A stretch of 49,552 bases of DNA from Eremomyces bilateralis CBS 781.70 (taxonomy: Eukaryota; Ascomycota; Dothideomycetes; Eremomycetales; Eremomycetaceae), in NCBI RefSeq assembly GCF_010015585.1, contig NW_022985090.1, positions 207,347 through 256,898 of the forward strand, given 5' to 3'. Made by a program: the position numbers and the translations under genes. The notes below the pieces were generated by a model, which made no database searches, was not told the origin of the DNA, and saw only the letters and a list, made by a program, of their open reading frames with translations. Below, piece by piece: positions 34,084 through 43,860 of this stretch. Within the stretch, counting starts at the first letter, position 1; each line of letters begins with the position of its first letter.

Positions 34084-35125
34084 AGCTAACACGACGCACG
34101 GAAAGGTGATGGAGAGTCGAGGTTGCGATCATTCGCAGCGAGTGAGAGGGGTAAATATAGATACTGATCTTCAATTGTATCTCCGATATCGCCGCTGGGT
34201 CTCCAATTATGAGGTGGTATAGGAAATATCAAAACAATCACTGAACAACTGCAGCATAGGTCGATCGCAGGCGATACTTGCAATTAACAACCTTTTACGG
34301 CTTGAAAAGTGGCTTCGGTTCTGTTTCGAAAGGTTCAAAGTCGGAAACTGGAGCTGGCGGGGGGTGAAGCCGACTTGCCACCTCATAAAAGCAGCCACCA
34401 AGACTCCAAAAATTAAGGTCTGCCATTGATACCTACTTGTCTGGAAATAATGAGGTACGTGTAAGTAACATGCGGATTTTATATTCATGGTAGAGTAAAA
34501 CCAGTCCGTTTTAGGTGTACGGTAGCAGCGATTCAGGGTTGTGCCTAACTGTAAGCCGATATCGATGCCTGAACAGTGACTAGAACATGTTGGGACTTGT
34601 AAGAGACTTGGAAAAAAGAGTAGGACTCTGAAAATTGTTAACGTCAATCGTGGCCTACCAGAGCCGTTGGATATTCGCCCGCTGAGAGTTCTCGATTCAA
34701 TAGGTTCAGGGTATCACGAGCAGGCCGAAGGCGGTGGATCCGCGTCTAGAATACAACAATTGCATAGCGAGCCTCTCACTTGAGAAGGACTACCTTAGTC
34801 CTTAATAAATTTGCTATTAGTGTTATACAATAGTTAGAGCATACGGCATCTTCAGGTAGAAGAGAGACGAGGCTCAATGTCACTGGTTTGAAAGAGGGCG
34901 GTCAAATATTCCACATGGTGCTTTCTAATGCTGTGTAACTAAGGGGATTCCTGCTAATTTAGATGTCAAGCAAATCAATGAACCAGATTTGAGTGTGAAT
35001 GCTATGTGATGTCTGTACTAAAATCAAGAGATAAGGAGGGCATACCGATACCTTCCCCCTCCCTGGCCAGAGTTTTATTGGCTGGGAGTGAAACTAACTT
35101 GATTCCTACAAGGCCTAGTTATAAC

Positions 35126-35960
35126 CAAATGCTTCTATTTGGGTTGTCCCTTATAAACCGATCACCGATGGTGCCAACAGCCTGTAACTTCCCCGGTCTA
35201 GGACATGGACGCCATGTTTCCCCCGTATTACTATCCCGAAGCTCAAGTCCAGGGGCATCACTAATGATCACCCTAATTTCGACCTCATCATCGTGCCCTA
35301 AATTAAACTGTTAATTCCTTGAGTTCTGAGTATACAGTATGAGTGACGTACAGTCGAATCCGTTGTCTTTGGCTGTTATGTCATACCTGACGAAAATTGA
35401 AGTTCGTCTTTCCTTCGGTCCGTACCCTGTACCATATGGATACTGAACGCGGCCAATTTGCTTAGGTAGCCCAAACTTTGAAGATCGGACACCACACTCT
35501 TTTCGATACGTTCTATGATCTTGTGCGCCTCGACAAATAAGTGTAGCACCTCCTCGGAAACATCAAATCCGGTGAAAGTCCGCCACCCCGAGAAGCAAAA
35601 CTCATCATACCCAAGGCTTCGGTGAACTGGCCAGGAGAGGGTATTCGCCCAGCTTATATATCCCACGAAAATACGTGTAAGTCTCAAAAGGTTGCTCAAT
35701 GGCATTGAACGAATAAGTATAGCCGATTTGGGGGGTGCCTTCGATCATCACGTAGCTAGATTCTCGACGTTGCTTGACTTGGTACAGGGACAGGAGGGCC
35801 CACTCTGAATATGCCTATACCATAAAGCAAGTAATCTTTAGGAAGTTTAATGTTACATTTTACAAACCAATTCCATTGCGGGTCTTATGGTCAAGTTTGG
35901 TGATACCGAGGTCACGAATCCGGAGGAGGATATATGGAAGGCAGCCTGGTCCTCGATGTA
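35126..35960 (-). pseudogene. Relic of a 2-oxoglutarate/Fe(II) oxygenase (isopenicillin N synthase-like) gene
   Basis: Three blocks on the minus strand, in gene order, read as one protein family in different frames. About 35760-35640 encodes GTPQIGYTYSFNAIEQPFET; 35690-35376 encodes a helical block ending MVQGTDRRKDELQF, followed after a frame change by RYDITAKDNGFD; about 35305-35126 encodes DDEVEIRVIISDAPGLELRD and ETWRPCPRPGKLQAVGTIGDRF. The last block has the typical double-stranded beta-helix wording of this family (SDAPGLELRD, then a GD turn). A further block near 35930-35850 (LLRIRDLGITKLDHKTRNG) may be the 5' part. The blocks are separated by stops and at least two frame changes, and the C-terminal iron-ligand region is missing. 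Not functional as read. Confidence 0.55.
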
Positions 35961-36766
35961 AACGCCTGATAATATATTGAAGAAATCTTGAGGTTTAATG
36001 AGGTGTCCAGGCTCTCATTAGCTGCAAGAAGAGAAGCATAAATAAAAGAAACCGAACGAGCGCTTGGTGTGACGGTGGAGGGGTTTGTAAAAAGACAGAA
36101 TGCAGTTGATTCAAAGGGTGTACGACATTTCAGTTTCCAACACTGGATACAATGGTGCAGTAATACAGAATATATTGGATCAGAAACATAAGTGGCAGCC
36201 TAGGTATCAATTCGGGTGTCATGTCTCGGACGGCGGGTTCAGCTAAGTCAGCTGCTTGCCCAGTCTCTAACACACTCTTGGTATTTTTGGTCGGATTTCA
36301 GGGGTTGAAGATTATGAGCACCAGAGATACAAACTCTTAGTCCTGTTTCAATGTGCAACACTTAGGGGGGAAACCACTTCGAGAACAAACAAACGGTTTC
36401 GAGGTGAGACATTACCCACTGAAACGACTGACAACGATTAGACAAAGAATAAGATAATAACCCAAACCACCCGAACATGAAAGGCAAGATGTCTCCAATT
36501 ATGAAATTCTAGATAGAGCTACGTTCTCTATATCGTAGCAATATATTCCATAGACTTCAACGAAAACTTGGTATGCAGACTCGTTGACTTGTATAGCATA
36601 GATAGGAGGCGGATGGACCCCATATACTTTGATGTGTTTCTTCCTGCCCGCAGCTAATGCCATATTATAGTCCGATGGAAATAGAAAATTGATCTGGTGC
36701 AGATAATAGACCTGCTGTAGTGACCCGTAAAATTTAGATGACGTTTGACGGGAAACACGGATACAA

Positions 36767-37035
36767 TGTTATGGTCCCGGGCCTGTGGCCTGGGCCCTTG
36801 AGTATGGCTGACGCCACAGGGATGTGGCTAGTGGATGGCATGGAGGATTATCAAGGAGATAGTCATATGGGAGCTATGTGTTAGGACGGGCTGTGTTAAG
36901 GAGTTGTGTTAGGATAGCAGAGAGAAGAGTTTATATCTCGCGCACAGAGGCGCTGGGAGATTCCTTCCTTCTCTCTCTTCAGTTTAGATAAATGGAACTT
37001 GGTAATCGCAGACCTTGCGCATCCAGTCCGTGTCA
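36767..37035 (+). mobile_element. Solo LTR (same family as 1-185)
   Basis: 269 bp starting TGTTATGGTCCC and ending CGTGTCA, flanked by TACAA on the left (36762-36766) and CACAA on the right (37036-37040), a 5-base target duplication with one difference. It contains the GGCCTG..GGCCTGGGCCC, ATCTCGCGCACA and GGGAGATTCC blocks shared with the window-edge copy. No primer-binding site or coding region follows, so it is a solo LTR left by recombination. The near-match duplication and divergence between the two copies point to an old insertion. Likely Ty1/copia or Ty3 class; not resolved. Confidence 0.65.
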
Positions 37036-37530
37036 CACAAGTTCTTTTTCTGAGAAGTTTGATGGTTAGTTTCGATTCGATTAGTTGATGATTTGGGTGC
37101 ATGGCAAAGGAAGGGTACGGGTGGCGGCTTCAAGACCCGTAGCTCTACATTCTGCTGGGTTTTTTGCATACGCATTATGCCGAATGTAGTGCCGAATGTA
37201 GTGCATTCTAGACCACCTTGGGAGCATTTGGGCCAACCACTCAGGAAAATGAGCCTTGACCAGGTGACCCAAAAGAATCACGTTCAACTAGTCTAAAGCG
37301 TAAAGAGCTAGAGGATCGGATACACTGAAGGTGTGCTTCGTTTTTGATACGACCAAGCCAAAACTTCTCGCCCAACCGTGATCTCCCAAGCACCGGAGTG
37401 GTTTCTTCCATCCGCGCATATTGAATGAATAACCAGAAGCATTCCACCCGATTATCCGAAAGAGTACATAAGCCCAAACAAACAGGAGGCATCCCTGGCC
37501 CGATCCAACGAAATCAAATTTTCTCCAGCA

Positions 37531-38529
37531 TCATAGCGTCGTCCCAAACAACTCCAACTCCCTCGCCCGCTGCTTAATCTCGATATCATCCGCCGTAACC
37601 TTCCCATGATCGAAATACGCCTCCACTTCCGACTCATCATCAATCGTCGCATGAGTCCCTAGTCCACTACGTCGCCCGCTCTCAATAAGCCCTAGCATTG
37701 AGTCCCGCGGACGGATCACCACCGGCCCAGGGACCATTCCATAGGCCAGTTGCACCGAGCGGGGGATCAGTGCGCGCTTTAGCAGAAACGTCCCGCCCTC
37801 TGAAGATCCCGTGCTGATGCTGGCTACGTCGGTTGACCTAGAGGTGCTGCTGCTCTCTCCAATGGAGTTATTGTCAAGAATTGGTATCCCGCTGGCCGCC
37901 GGAGTTCCAGAACTGGATACTTCTGACTTAACAGGAGTCTTCGCTCCAGGAATCCCTGGCGTCGGCGTCCCCGGCCTCGAAGGCGTCGCATCGCTAGGAA
38001 CCTCCTCCGGCATCTCAGGCACTCCCGACGTCCTCGGCGTCCCACTCATATGCGCCGACCCCGTCGTCCACGTCCCCCACGTCGCCCTCGACGCCCGCCC
38101 CTTCCCCTTCCCAAACTGCAGCCTCACCACCCGAACCGACCAATAGCTCATCGGCGCCACCGTACTCCCCCTCACATCCCAACTCCGCGGCGGCTGCCAG
38201 TCCCGTTCCGCCCTGAACGGCCGAAACATACGATTCCGCTCGCCCCACTCCTGAAAATACCTCGCGTTCAGCAGACTCGGATCCGCGTCCTCGGCGAGGT
38301 CGCACATGAAGTTGCGGTACGCGGCTTGGTTGTTTTTTTCTTTGATCTGCGCCATGTAGTCGAGCTGGACCTTCTCGGGGCGGCGGAGGGGGGACTCGTC
38401 GTCGTCGTCGTGGGGGCGGAAGAGCTTGTCGATGCCGGCGAGGAGGACGCAGAACATGATGGCGGTGGTGATGCAGATGGCTATGACGGCGGCGGCGCTG
38501 ATTTTCATTTCTTGGCGTTGGCTGGACAT
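37531..38529 (-). CDS. Single-pass membrane protein, conserved hypothetical
   Basis: Single exon, 332 residues. A hydrophobic helix at residues 10-32 (SAAAVIAICITTAIMFCVLLAGI) follows a short polar N-terminus, and is followed by an acidic DDDDE cluster. The middle contains NARYFQEWGERNRMFRPFRAERDWQPP and PMSYWSVRVVRLQFGKG, which look like a conserved core. Residues about 160-250 are Pro/Ser/Thr-rich with GTP and SGTP iterations, probably disordered. The C-terminus is helical (TADDIEIKQRARELELFG). I do not recognise the family. Placed tail to head with the TEP1 gene, 636 bp away. Confidence 0.7.
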   Translation of the reverse strand: MSSQRQEMKISAAAVIAICITTAIMFCVLLAGIDKLFRPHDDDDESPLRRPEKVQLDYMAQIKEKNNQAAYRNFMCDLAEDADPSLLNARYFQEWGERNRMFRPFRAERDWQPPRSWDVRGSTVAPMSYWSVRVVRLQFGKGKGRASRATWGTWTTGSAHMSGTPRTSGVPEMPEEVPSDATPSRPGTPTPGIPGAKTPVKSEVSSSGTPAASGIPILDNNSIGESSSTSRSTDVASISTGSSEGGTFLLKRALIPRSVQLAYGMVPGPVVIRPRDSMLGLIESGRRSGLGTHATIDDESEVEAYFDHGKVTADDIEIKQRARELELFGTTL

Positions 38530-39165
38530 GGTGGGGAGTTAGGGGACTGGCAGAGTGAGTGTGGCAGTGGTGGTAGGGGATGGCTAATCGTTTCGCCACG
38601 AGGTCGGGTTGTGATGGTAAGGCCGGTTGCTTTCGTCGCAGTCAGTGAGAGAATGCCGTCATGAGGTAGAAGTGTCGACGTACGCTGATTTCGAAAATAC
38701 AAACTTGGCTCCTCTGCAATGTTTTGGTGAAAAATCCACGGATTCACTGCGCTGGAGCGCTCCGCGTTTGCGATTTTGAGGGATGGAGGGAGCAAACAGA
38801 AAGGACGGGAGCCAAAATGAGAGAATGATAGAAGAACATATACTGGCGGCGCAAGAAGGGTGGTATTCACTGAGGCCGGTGTCGTGGTGTTATGGTGTTG
38901 TGGCCGTGTGCCGGATTGCGTTAGGGTGAAATCAAGTCGTTGAATTGACGCTCATAGCATGATTCAACCGCAGCAGTCCGCCTTGTTCATATTGAGAGAA
39001 TGTCGGGTTGTGTCACTGGTTAGGCCAAGGATAGGAGAGCGATGCTGTGATTTCACGGTGCTCTATAACGAATATAGAGGAACATAATAGATGGGGAGGA
39101 ATCAGGGGTGCAATAACATCCTAGGCCAGGTGTATCAATAAACTTACCGTTAACCCACCAGATCC
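38530..39165. other. Intergenic region upstream of the membrane protein gene
   Basis: 636 bp, containing the promoter of the 38529 gene and the terminator of the TEP1 gene, both on the minus strand. Only short frames are present. Nothing else is recognised. Confidence 0.45.
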
Positions 39166-41029
39166 TTAACTCTTATCCTCCCTCCCTTTACCTCCCCTTG
39201 CCTCCGCCTCATTTGACTCCCCCACCTCCAAGTCCTCCCCCTCCGGCCCCCTCGCCGCCACCATCTCCAACTCATCATCCGAACTCATATCCAACGGCTC
39301 CTCCTTTCCCCCCACCTTCCCCACCACCTTATTCACCACCTCCTTGACCCCCTTCGCCGCCTCCCCCGTCTCCTTCCCTGCCACCTTTCTCACCCCCAAC
39401 CCCTGCTGTTCATCCTCCCCTTTCTCCTCCGCCCCCTTCTCCATCACCTTCTTCTCCGCCGCCCCACTGGGCACCCCTAGAACCTCCTCCGCCACCTCCT
39501 CATCCCGCGGTGGCCGGTCCGGCGACTCTTCCGGATGCGCGCCCCCCCGCCAATCGGCGGCGACGCTCCCGCGCACGGGCTCGTCGGTTCCGGGTTCGGT
39601 GACGACGGTGCCGGGATATGGGACGGCGCGCCAGACGATGGCGACGCGGTCAAGGGCGCGGGAGCCCTTGCGGCTGGAGCCCTTGATGCCGTCCATATCG
39701 TCCCAGTCGATTTCGAAGACGCCGTCGGTGAGCGGGCCGGCGGGTTTGGCTGCTTTGTGGGTAGCTGGTTTTGACTGTGTGCTCGGGGTCGAGGGTTCCG
39801 TCGGGCTCTGGAGTGGAGAGTCGGGGAGCTGCTTGGTTTCGGTATCGGAGAGGGGGGTGGAGAAGGGGTTTGTGCAGCGTTCGGGGCCGGAGCCTTCGAA
39901 GAAGCAGTTGAACCAGACGTGGGCGACGGAGGTGACGAGGGTGAGGGTGCTGGTGGAGGCGGGGTGGCGGGTGACGGCGAGGTTGACGTCGGAAGTAGGG
40001 AGGATGAGAGGTTCAGAGGGCCGGAATATTGCTGCGGCGCCGTCTTTGGTCGTATCGGTTGTGGGCGCGTTGGATGGTTGGGTTTTTAGTGAAGGGTCGG
40101 GGGACTTGATTTGTGGAAGGGAGGTGTTGGAAGTGGTCGTGTTATCTGTGGGCGCTCTGCCGTCGCTTATAGAAGCAGTCTCGGGGGTATCTTTCCCGTT
40201 TTTCTTGTTGCCGCTGATGAATTCGTATGCAAGGTCCGCGAAACTGGTTTTCTGGATTTCACCGGAGACAATTTCCCGTTCTTCCCGGGTGAAAGTGTGA
40301 AACGTCTTGACCACCTTCCCTTCATCAACGAACCCTCGTACAGATACCTTGACTCCATCTCTTAAACCCCAAACATGGACCTCCAAAACTTCTATTTGTC
40401 TTTCAATGTAGATCTTCCCGTGATTCGTCCATCGATCGACGTACGAAAGACACCTCAGCTGCGACGGAATCGAAACGCCTGCGCCGAATCCCGGCCGCAT
40501 TCTCCGCGCGGTGAATCGCTGCAGAGCATCGTCCAGAGTCCATCCTTCTTCTGCGATTAAATATGCGCAACTCGACGTGCCGCTTCGACCCTTGCCAGCC
40601 TTGCAATGAACGACGATCACTCGCTCTTCATCCTCGTGTAACCAATTGCGCATGCTCGCGACAATCCTCGGAATCAGCGCGAACGGTGGCGGATGGTGAT
40701 CGGGCCATGGGAAGTGCCATACGCGACCGTACACCTCGTCATCGGGGTAGCCTGTCCCTTCGGCGCGGAATTCCCATATTGCCCACTTGTCTTTGTGTTT
40801 GGAGTCGAGGAATTTGACAAGTTCGTCGAGTGGATTGCGGTAATATCGCTTTGGATATGTCCCGGAAGGACCTGACGTTGCGATGATGCGATCGGTCACA
40901 TAACAGAGATCGAGACCAGCTTCAGGGTGACGGGCGCGCGGACTAGCGACGATTTGGCGGAGAATTGATGCCTGTTGGGGGTTAGTGATACGATCCAACG
41001 GAAAGGGATGAAGTTGATGGTGATACCAT
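39166..41029 (-). CDS. PTEN/TEP1-type phosphoinositide 3-phosphatase
   Basis: Exon 1 is the bare ATG at 41029-41027, then a 55 bp intron (41026-40972) and exon 2 40971-39166; 602 residues. The spliced start MASILRQIVASPRARHPEAGLDLCYVTDRIIA is the conserved fungal TEP1 N-terminus, which reads MTAIIKEIVSRNK... in animal PTEN; without the splice no ATG lies in frame near it. The catalytic P-loop HCKAGKGRSG is at about 124-133 (PTEN HCKAGKGRTG), preceded by the WPD-like FPWPDHHPPP. A C2-like segment follows (IYIERQIEVLEVHVW...), then a long Ser/Thr/Glu-rich tail with acidic clusters. It should dephosphorylate PI(3,4,5)P3 or PI3P-type lipids at membranes. Confidence 0.93.
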
Positions 41030-41398
41030 AAATGTCTAGTACATCAATGTCTAATATTTTAATATATGCGACACATACCGCGACCTGCACATCATGTTAT
41101 TCCAGTGTGTTACTCCTGACAGGACGTCCATCGTCTGCTGAAGGCACGTGTTTTTGACTTTTGAGGCTCTGGTGATGACGTCGTTGGTGGATCCCTGCAA
41201 AAGCTTGTCTTCGCTCGTCTTCTGATCTCTCCTCTCTTTCATCGTCATCCACTTGATAAGGTAGTTGATACTGTATACAAGTATCTTCACATACCATTCA
41301 ATTTGTCATTTCATTCGCTTTCATTCAGAAACGGGGTAAAGCAAGCGCCTATAGCAAGGCTGTCCCACCAACAGTCCTCAACCAACACGATCACCAGA
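41030..41398. promoter_or_regulatory. Divergent promoter region TEP1 / OM14-like
   Basis: 369 bp between two divergent genes. Contains the uORF above and TC-rich stretches at about 41215-41250 and 41306-41335. No further motif is claimed. Confidence 0.4.
41036..41044 (-). promoter_or_regulatory. Two-codon uORF (ATG TAC TAG) before the TEP1 start
   Basis: A minimal upstream frame ends 6 nt before the TEP1 ATG. If it lies in the 5' UTR, ribosomes initiating on it would stop almost at once and could reinitiate only with difficulty so close by, so it would be expected to lower TEP1 translation. Whether the transcript begins upstream of it is not known from sequence. Confidence 0.4.
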
Positions 41399-42294
41399 AT
41401 GTCGTACGCAGACGCTGCTGCCAGTGGGCCGAAGCAGAGTCCAGATGAGGTGAGTTACGCGACTCTTACTTGAGATACTTATGCTGACTTATAGCCAGGC
41501 GTAAGTTCTAAACTCTCCTTATCGCGCGATGAACCTTTCCACTGTGCCTAGTTCGTCATGTCAATGGTGCAAACATTGTGGCATGATACACCCCTGGCAA
41601 ACAGCCTCGCCTCGTGTCACAAGACCTATTGCCCTCGTCCAAGGAGATAGTGTTAGCCATCAAGAAAATTGCGAAATGGCTATATCTATGAACATTCCGA
41701 GCGGCGAGACTGCACAAGCGTTATCCCAACATACCCATCCGCAAACACGGCTAACTCCTCACTATCCAGTCGTGCCCCCGCCGTCCCTGAAGTCGCCAAC
41801 ACCGAATCCAGCACTCAATCCCTCATCGACGTCGACAGCCCTCACATCTCCTCCGTCCCCTCCGACTTCGAATCCCAGTCCGTCAAGACCGACACCCAAG
41901 CCAAGCGCCTCGACCGCGAAGCTGAAGCAGACGAGCTACGCGCCGAGACCGCTGCCAAGCAGGCCAAAGAGAAGGCAAATGCGAAGGCAAAGGCGGCGAA
42001 GAGCAAGGCCGGCGGCGCAAGCAAGTGCGTGAGGGAGAACGCGGGAAATCCGGTCGTGCTTGGGAACTTCGTGGCGCTGGGCGCGTTGGGGACGTTGCTT
42101 GGCATCGGCGGGTATAGGAAATACGTCTCGGGAGAACTTTCGTGGAAGGTTATGGGGATCAGTGCCGGGGCCGTGGGGCTTTTCGCTACTGGGGACTATT
42201 TCTTGAGCAAGTACGTGACTATTTCCCAGTCGATGAAGGATGATGCTAATAACGTCGTAGATATCTTTTCAAGAAGTACCCGCCGAAGAAATAA
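41399..42294 (+). CDS. OM14-like mitochondrial outer-membrane protein, with a 2-nt exon
   Basis: Exons 41399-41449, 41499-41500 (two bases, GC), 41770-42210 and 42261-42294; introns of 49, 269 and 50 bp; 175 residues. The sum of the exons is divisible by three only with the two-base exon, which gives MSYADAAASGPKQSPDE-A-RAPAVPEV. Exon 3 encodes a conserved SLIDVDSPHISSVPSDF block, a long Ala/Lys/Glu helix (about 75-110), and two hydrophobic segments (LGNFVALGALGTLLGIGGY and VMGISAGAVGLFATGDYFL). Exon 4 adds YLFKKYPPKK. The layout resembles the fungal OM14 family, whose yeast member helps recruit ribosomes to the mitochondrial surface. Family is recalled from pattern, not searched. Confidence 0.8.
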
Positions 42295-42889
42295 GGGTGC
42301 TGATGTGGATGGGCCAGCTGTTTTGTTCTTTTGATGCAATGATTTATCTCTACTCATAAAGCCTTGCTTCGGTTCTGTTGAAGCAATGCGGTTGGCGTTT
42401 CAAGTAATATGCAATGTAACATTCTCCAACATCTCGCTCTGAACCAACATGCAAATCGCGACCTCTTCTTACCTAGATGCTCCGTGGTTGATATCTCCGT
42501 GACCTAGCCCTGAATCTACCCGCCCCCCAATGTTGTCTCCTTGGTCTTTATACTAGACGCTGCTTGCCCCAAGATGTGGAGACTGAATGATATCCAGAAC
42601 CAGTCGTAGGACATGTTTGCCCCAAGGTCGATTAAGACGGTGTTGTCTCGTATAGCCCCCTAGGCTATGGCATTCATGTGGTATCAGTGAATGAAATCAA
42701 AACAAACACCCGATAAGTTTACTCCCCCACCAACCCGCCACTCCTTGACAAGCGAAGAACTGGCATCGCTGACACTACATGCCATTGCTGGGTCATTTGA
42801 TGGACAACACTGACATCACCTGAAGTTATTCAGTTCGGACTTCGTACCATTTGTCAAAACTACCTTCATCTCACGCATCTACCATCCTA

Positions 42890-43010
42890 GCAGCGACCAC
42901 TAAGGGAAATGCCATATCATTGCGGGCACTTGTTACTGAGGGAACTTACCATTGAGGAGACTTGTCACTGGTGGCACCCATCACTGAGGTCACCTGTCAC
43001 CGAGGGAATG
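42890..43010. repeat. Degenerate tandem repeat, unit 15-20 bp
   Basis: About seven imperfect copies of a CACTTGTCACTGAGG-like unit: e.g. GCACTTGTTACTGAGG, GAACTTACCATTGAGG, AGACTTGTCACTGGTGG, CACCCATCACTGAGG and TCACCTGTCACCGAGG. Unit length varies slightly, which is typical of an old minisatellite. Confidence 0.65.
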
Positions 43011-43501
43011 TTTCAAAATGGGCAATATTAGGGATTGTATCTCGCTCGAAGTCCGCTGGCCGAGACATCACTCATCAACAGTTAATCATTTCATTTGGCT
43101 TTCGGTCAGAGTTTTGGTAAGCTGTATGTTTTAGGTTGTGGGATTTTTGGTTCATTAACATTTTGCGAGTTGGCTTCTCACTTCACTGACAACACAACAG
43201 CAACATTGCGGAACTTTTGGAATTTCCCAGTGACGGTTCATCCTGAGGGCTACCGTCTGAATCCAACCAGTGGTATATCAAAATCGAGCGGGCTCATGGT
43301 CAATCGCTCTAGTTGTGACGTTGCTTTCTTAGTTGGATTTCACACAGCATCGAGGGAACTTTGTGACACGTCCAATGATGAGATTCCTCTCTTGAGTTTG
43401 AAGGAACTCTTTTGAGTGTCCAATGAGTATATGTTACACACTCTGAGGACCGACCACGATTGCACATGTCGGAAGCACACATTGAGAGCACCGTGTATAA
43501 G

Positions 43502-43860
43502 CTATCCAGGGCGCATCACCGAGAGTCCTCTACTGAAACATCCCATGAGCGCATCGTCTTTGGAATATTGTTGAGCGCGCTTTTCCGGAGTGTCTTCAAT
43601 AATCCCTTCGGCGGTGCCTCGTTTCGGCAGGAACACGCTGGATATGGTCTCGACCTGTGCAGGCGAGTACGTCCCGGCGGACTCCACCGAGTGAGCGACT
43701 TGATTCCAATCGGGCTCGGCCGAGCGGGCGACTGTCCATCAGGAAAGCGGATGGGCAGCATGAATGGTTCCTGCTAGCTGTGCGATATATAGGGCCCCGG
43801 TAGTAGCATCGTCCGGCATAACTTGAGTCTTGGACTTTCGTTGTACTGTCCTCTGTACGA
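43502..43860 (-). pseudogene. Unidentified coding relic with one in-frame stop
   Basis: One minus-strand frame stays open for about 120 codons except for a single TGA. Before it reads RTVQRKSKTQVMPDDATTGALYIAQLAGTI (in pieces), after it WTVARSAEPDWNQVAHSVES, then FLPKRGTAEGIIEDTPEKRAQQYSKDD-like sequence. Third-position GC and the amino-acid mix look coding, unlike the surrounding DNA. I recognise no family. It may be an exon of a decayed gene or a displaced fragment. Confidence 0.3.

Larger units (their letters stand above)
34084..37530. other. 3.4 kb decayed region with an oxygenase relic and a solo LTR
   Basis: No intact gene. It contains the 2-oxoglutarate oxygenase remnant (35126-35960), a solo LTR (36767-37035) and otherwise AT-rich DNA with short frames. 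Direct evidence of the mutational mechanism cannot be read from a single copy. Confidence 0.6.

Noticed and set aside
41475-41500. A 26-nt exon in the OM14-like gene instead of a 2-nt exon
   Set aside because: It keeps the frame, but the intron before it would be only 25 nt, too short to splice, and the acceptor lacks a branch site.
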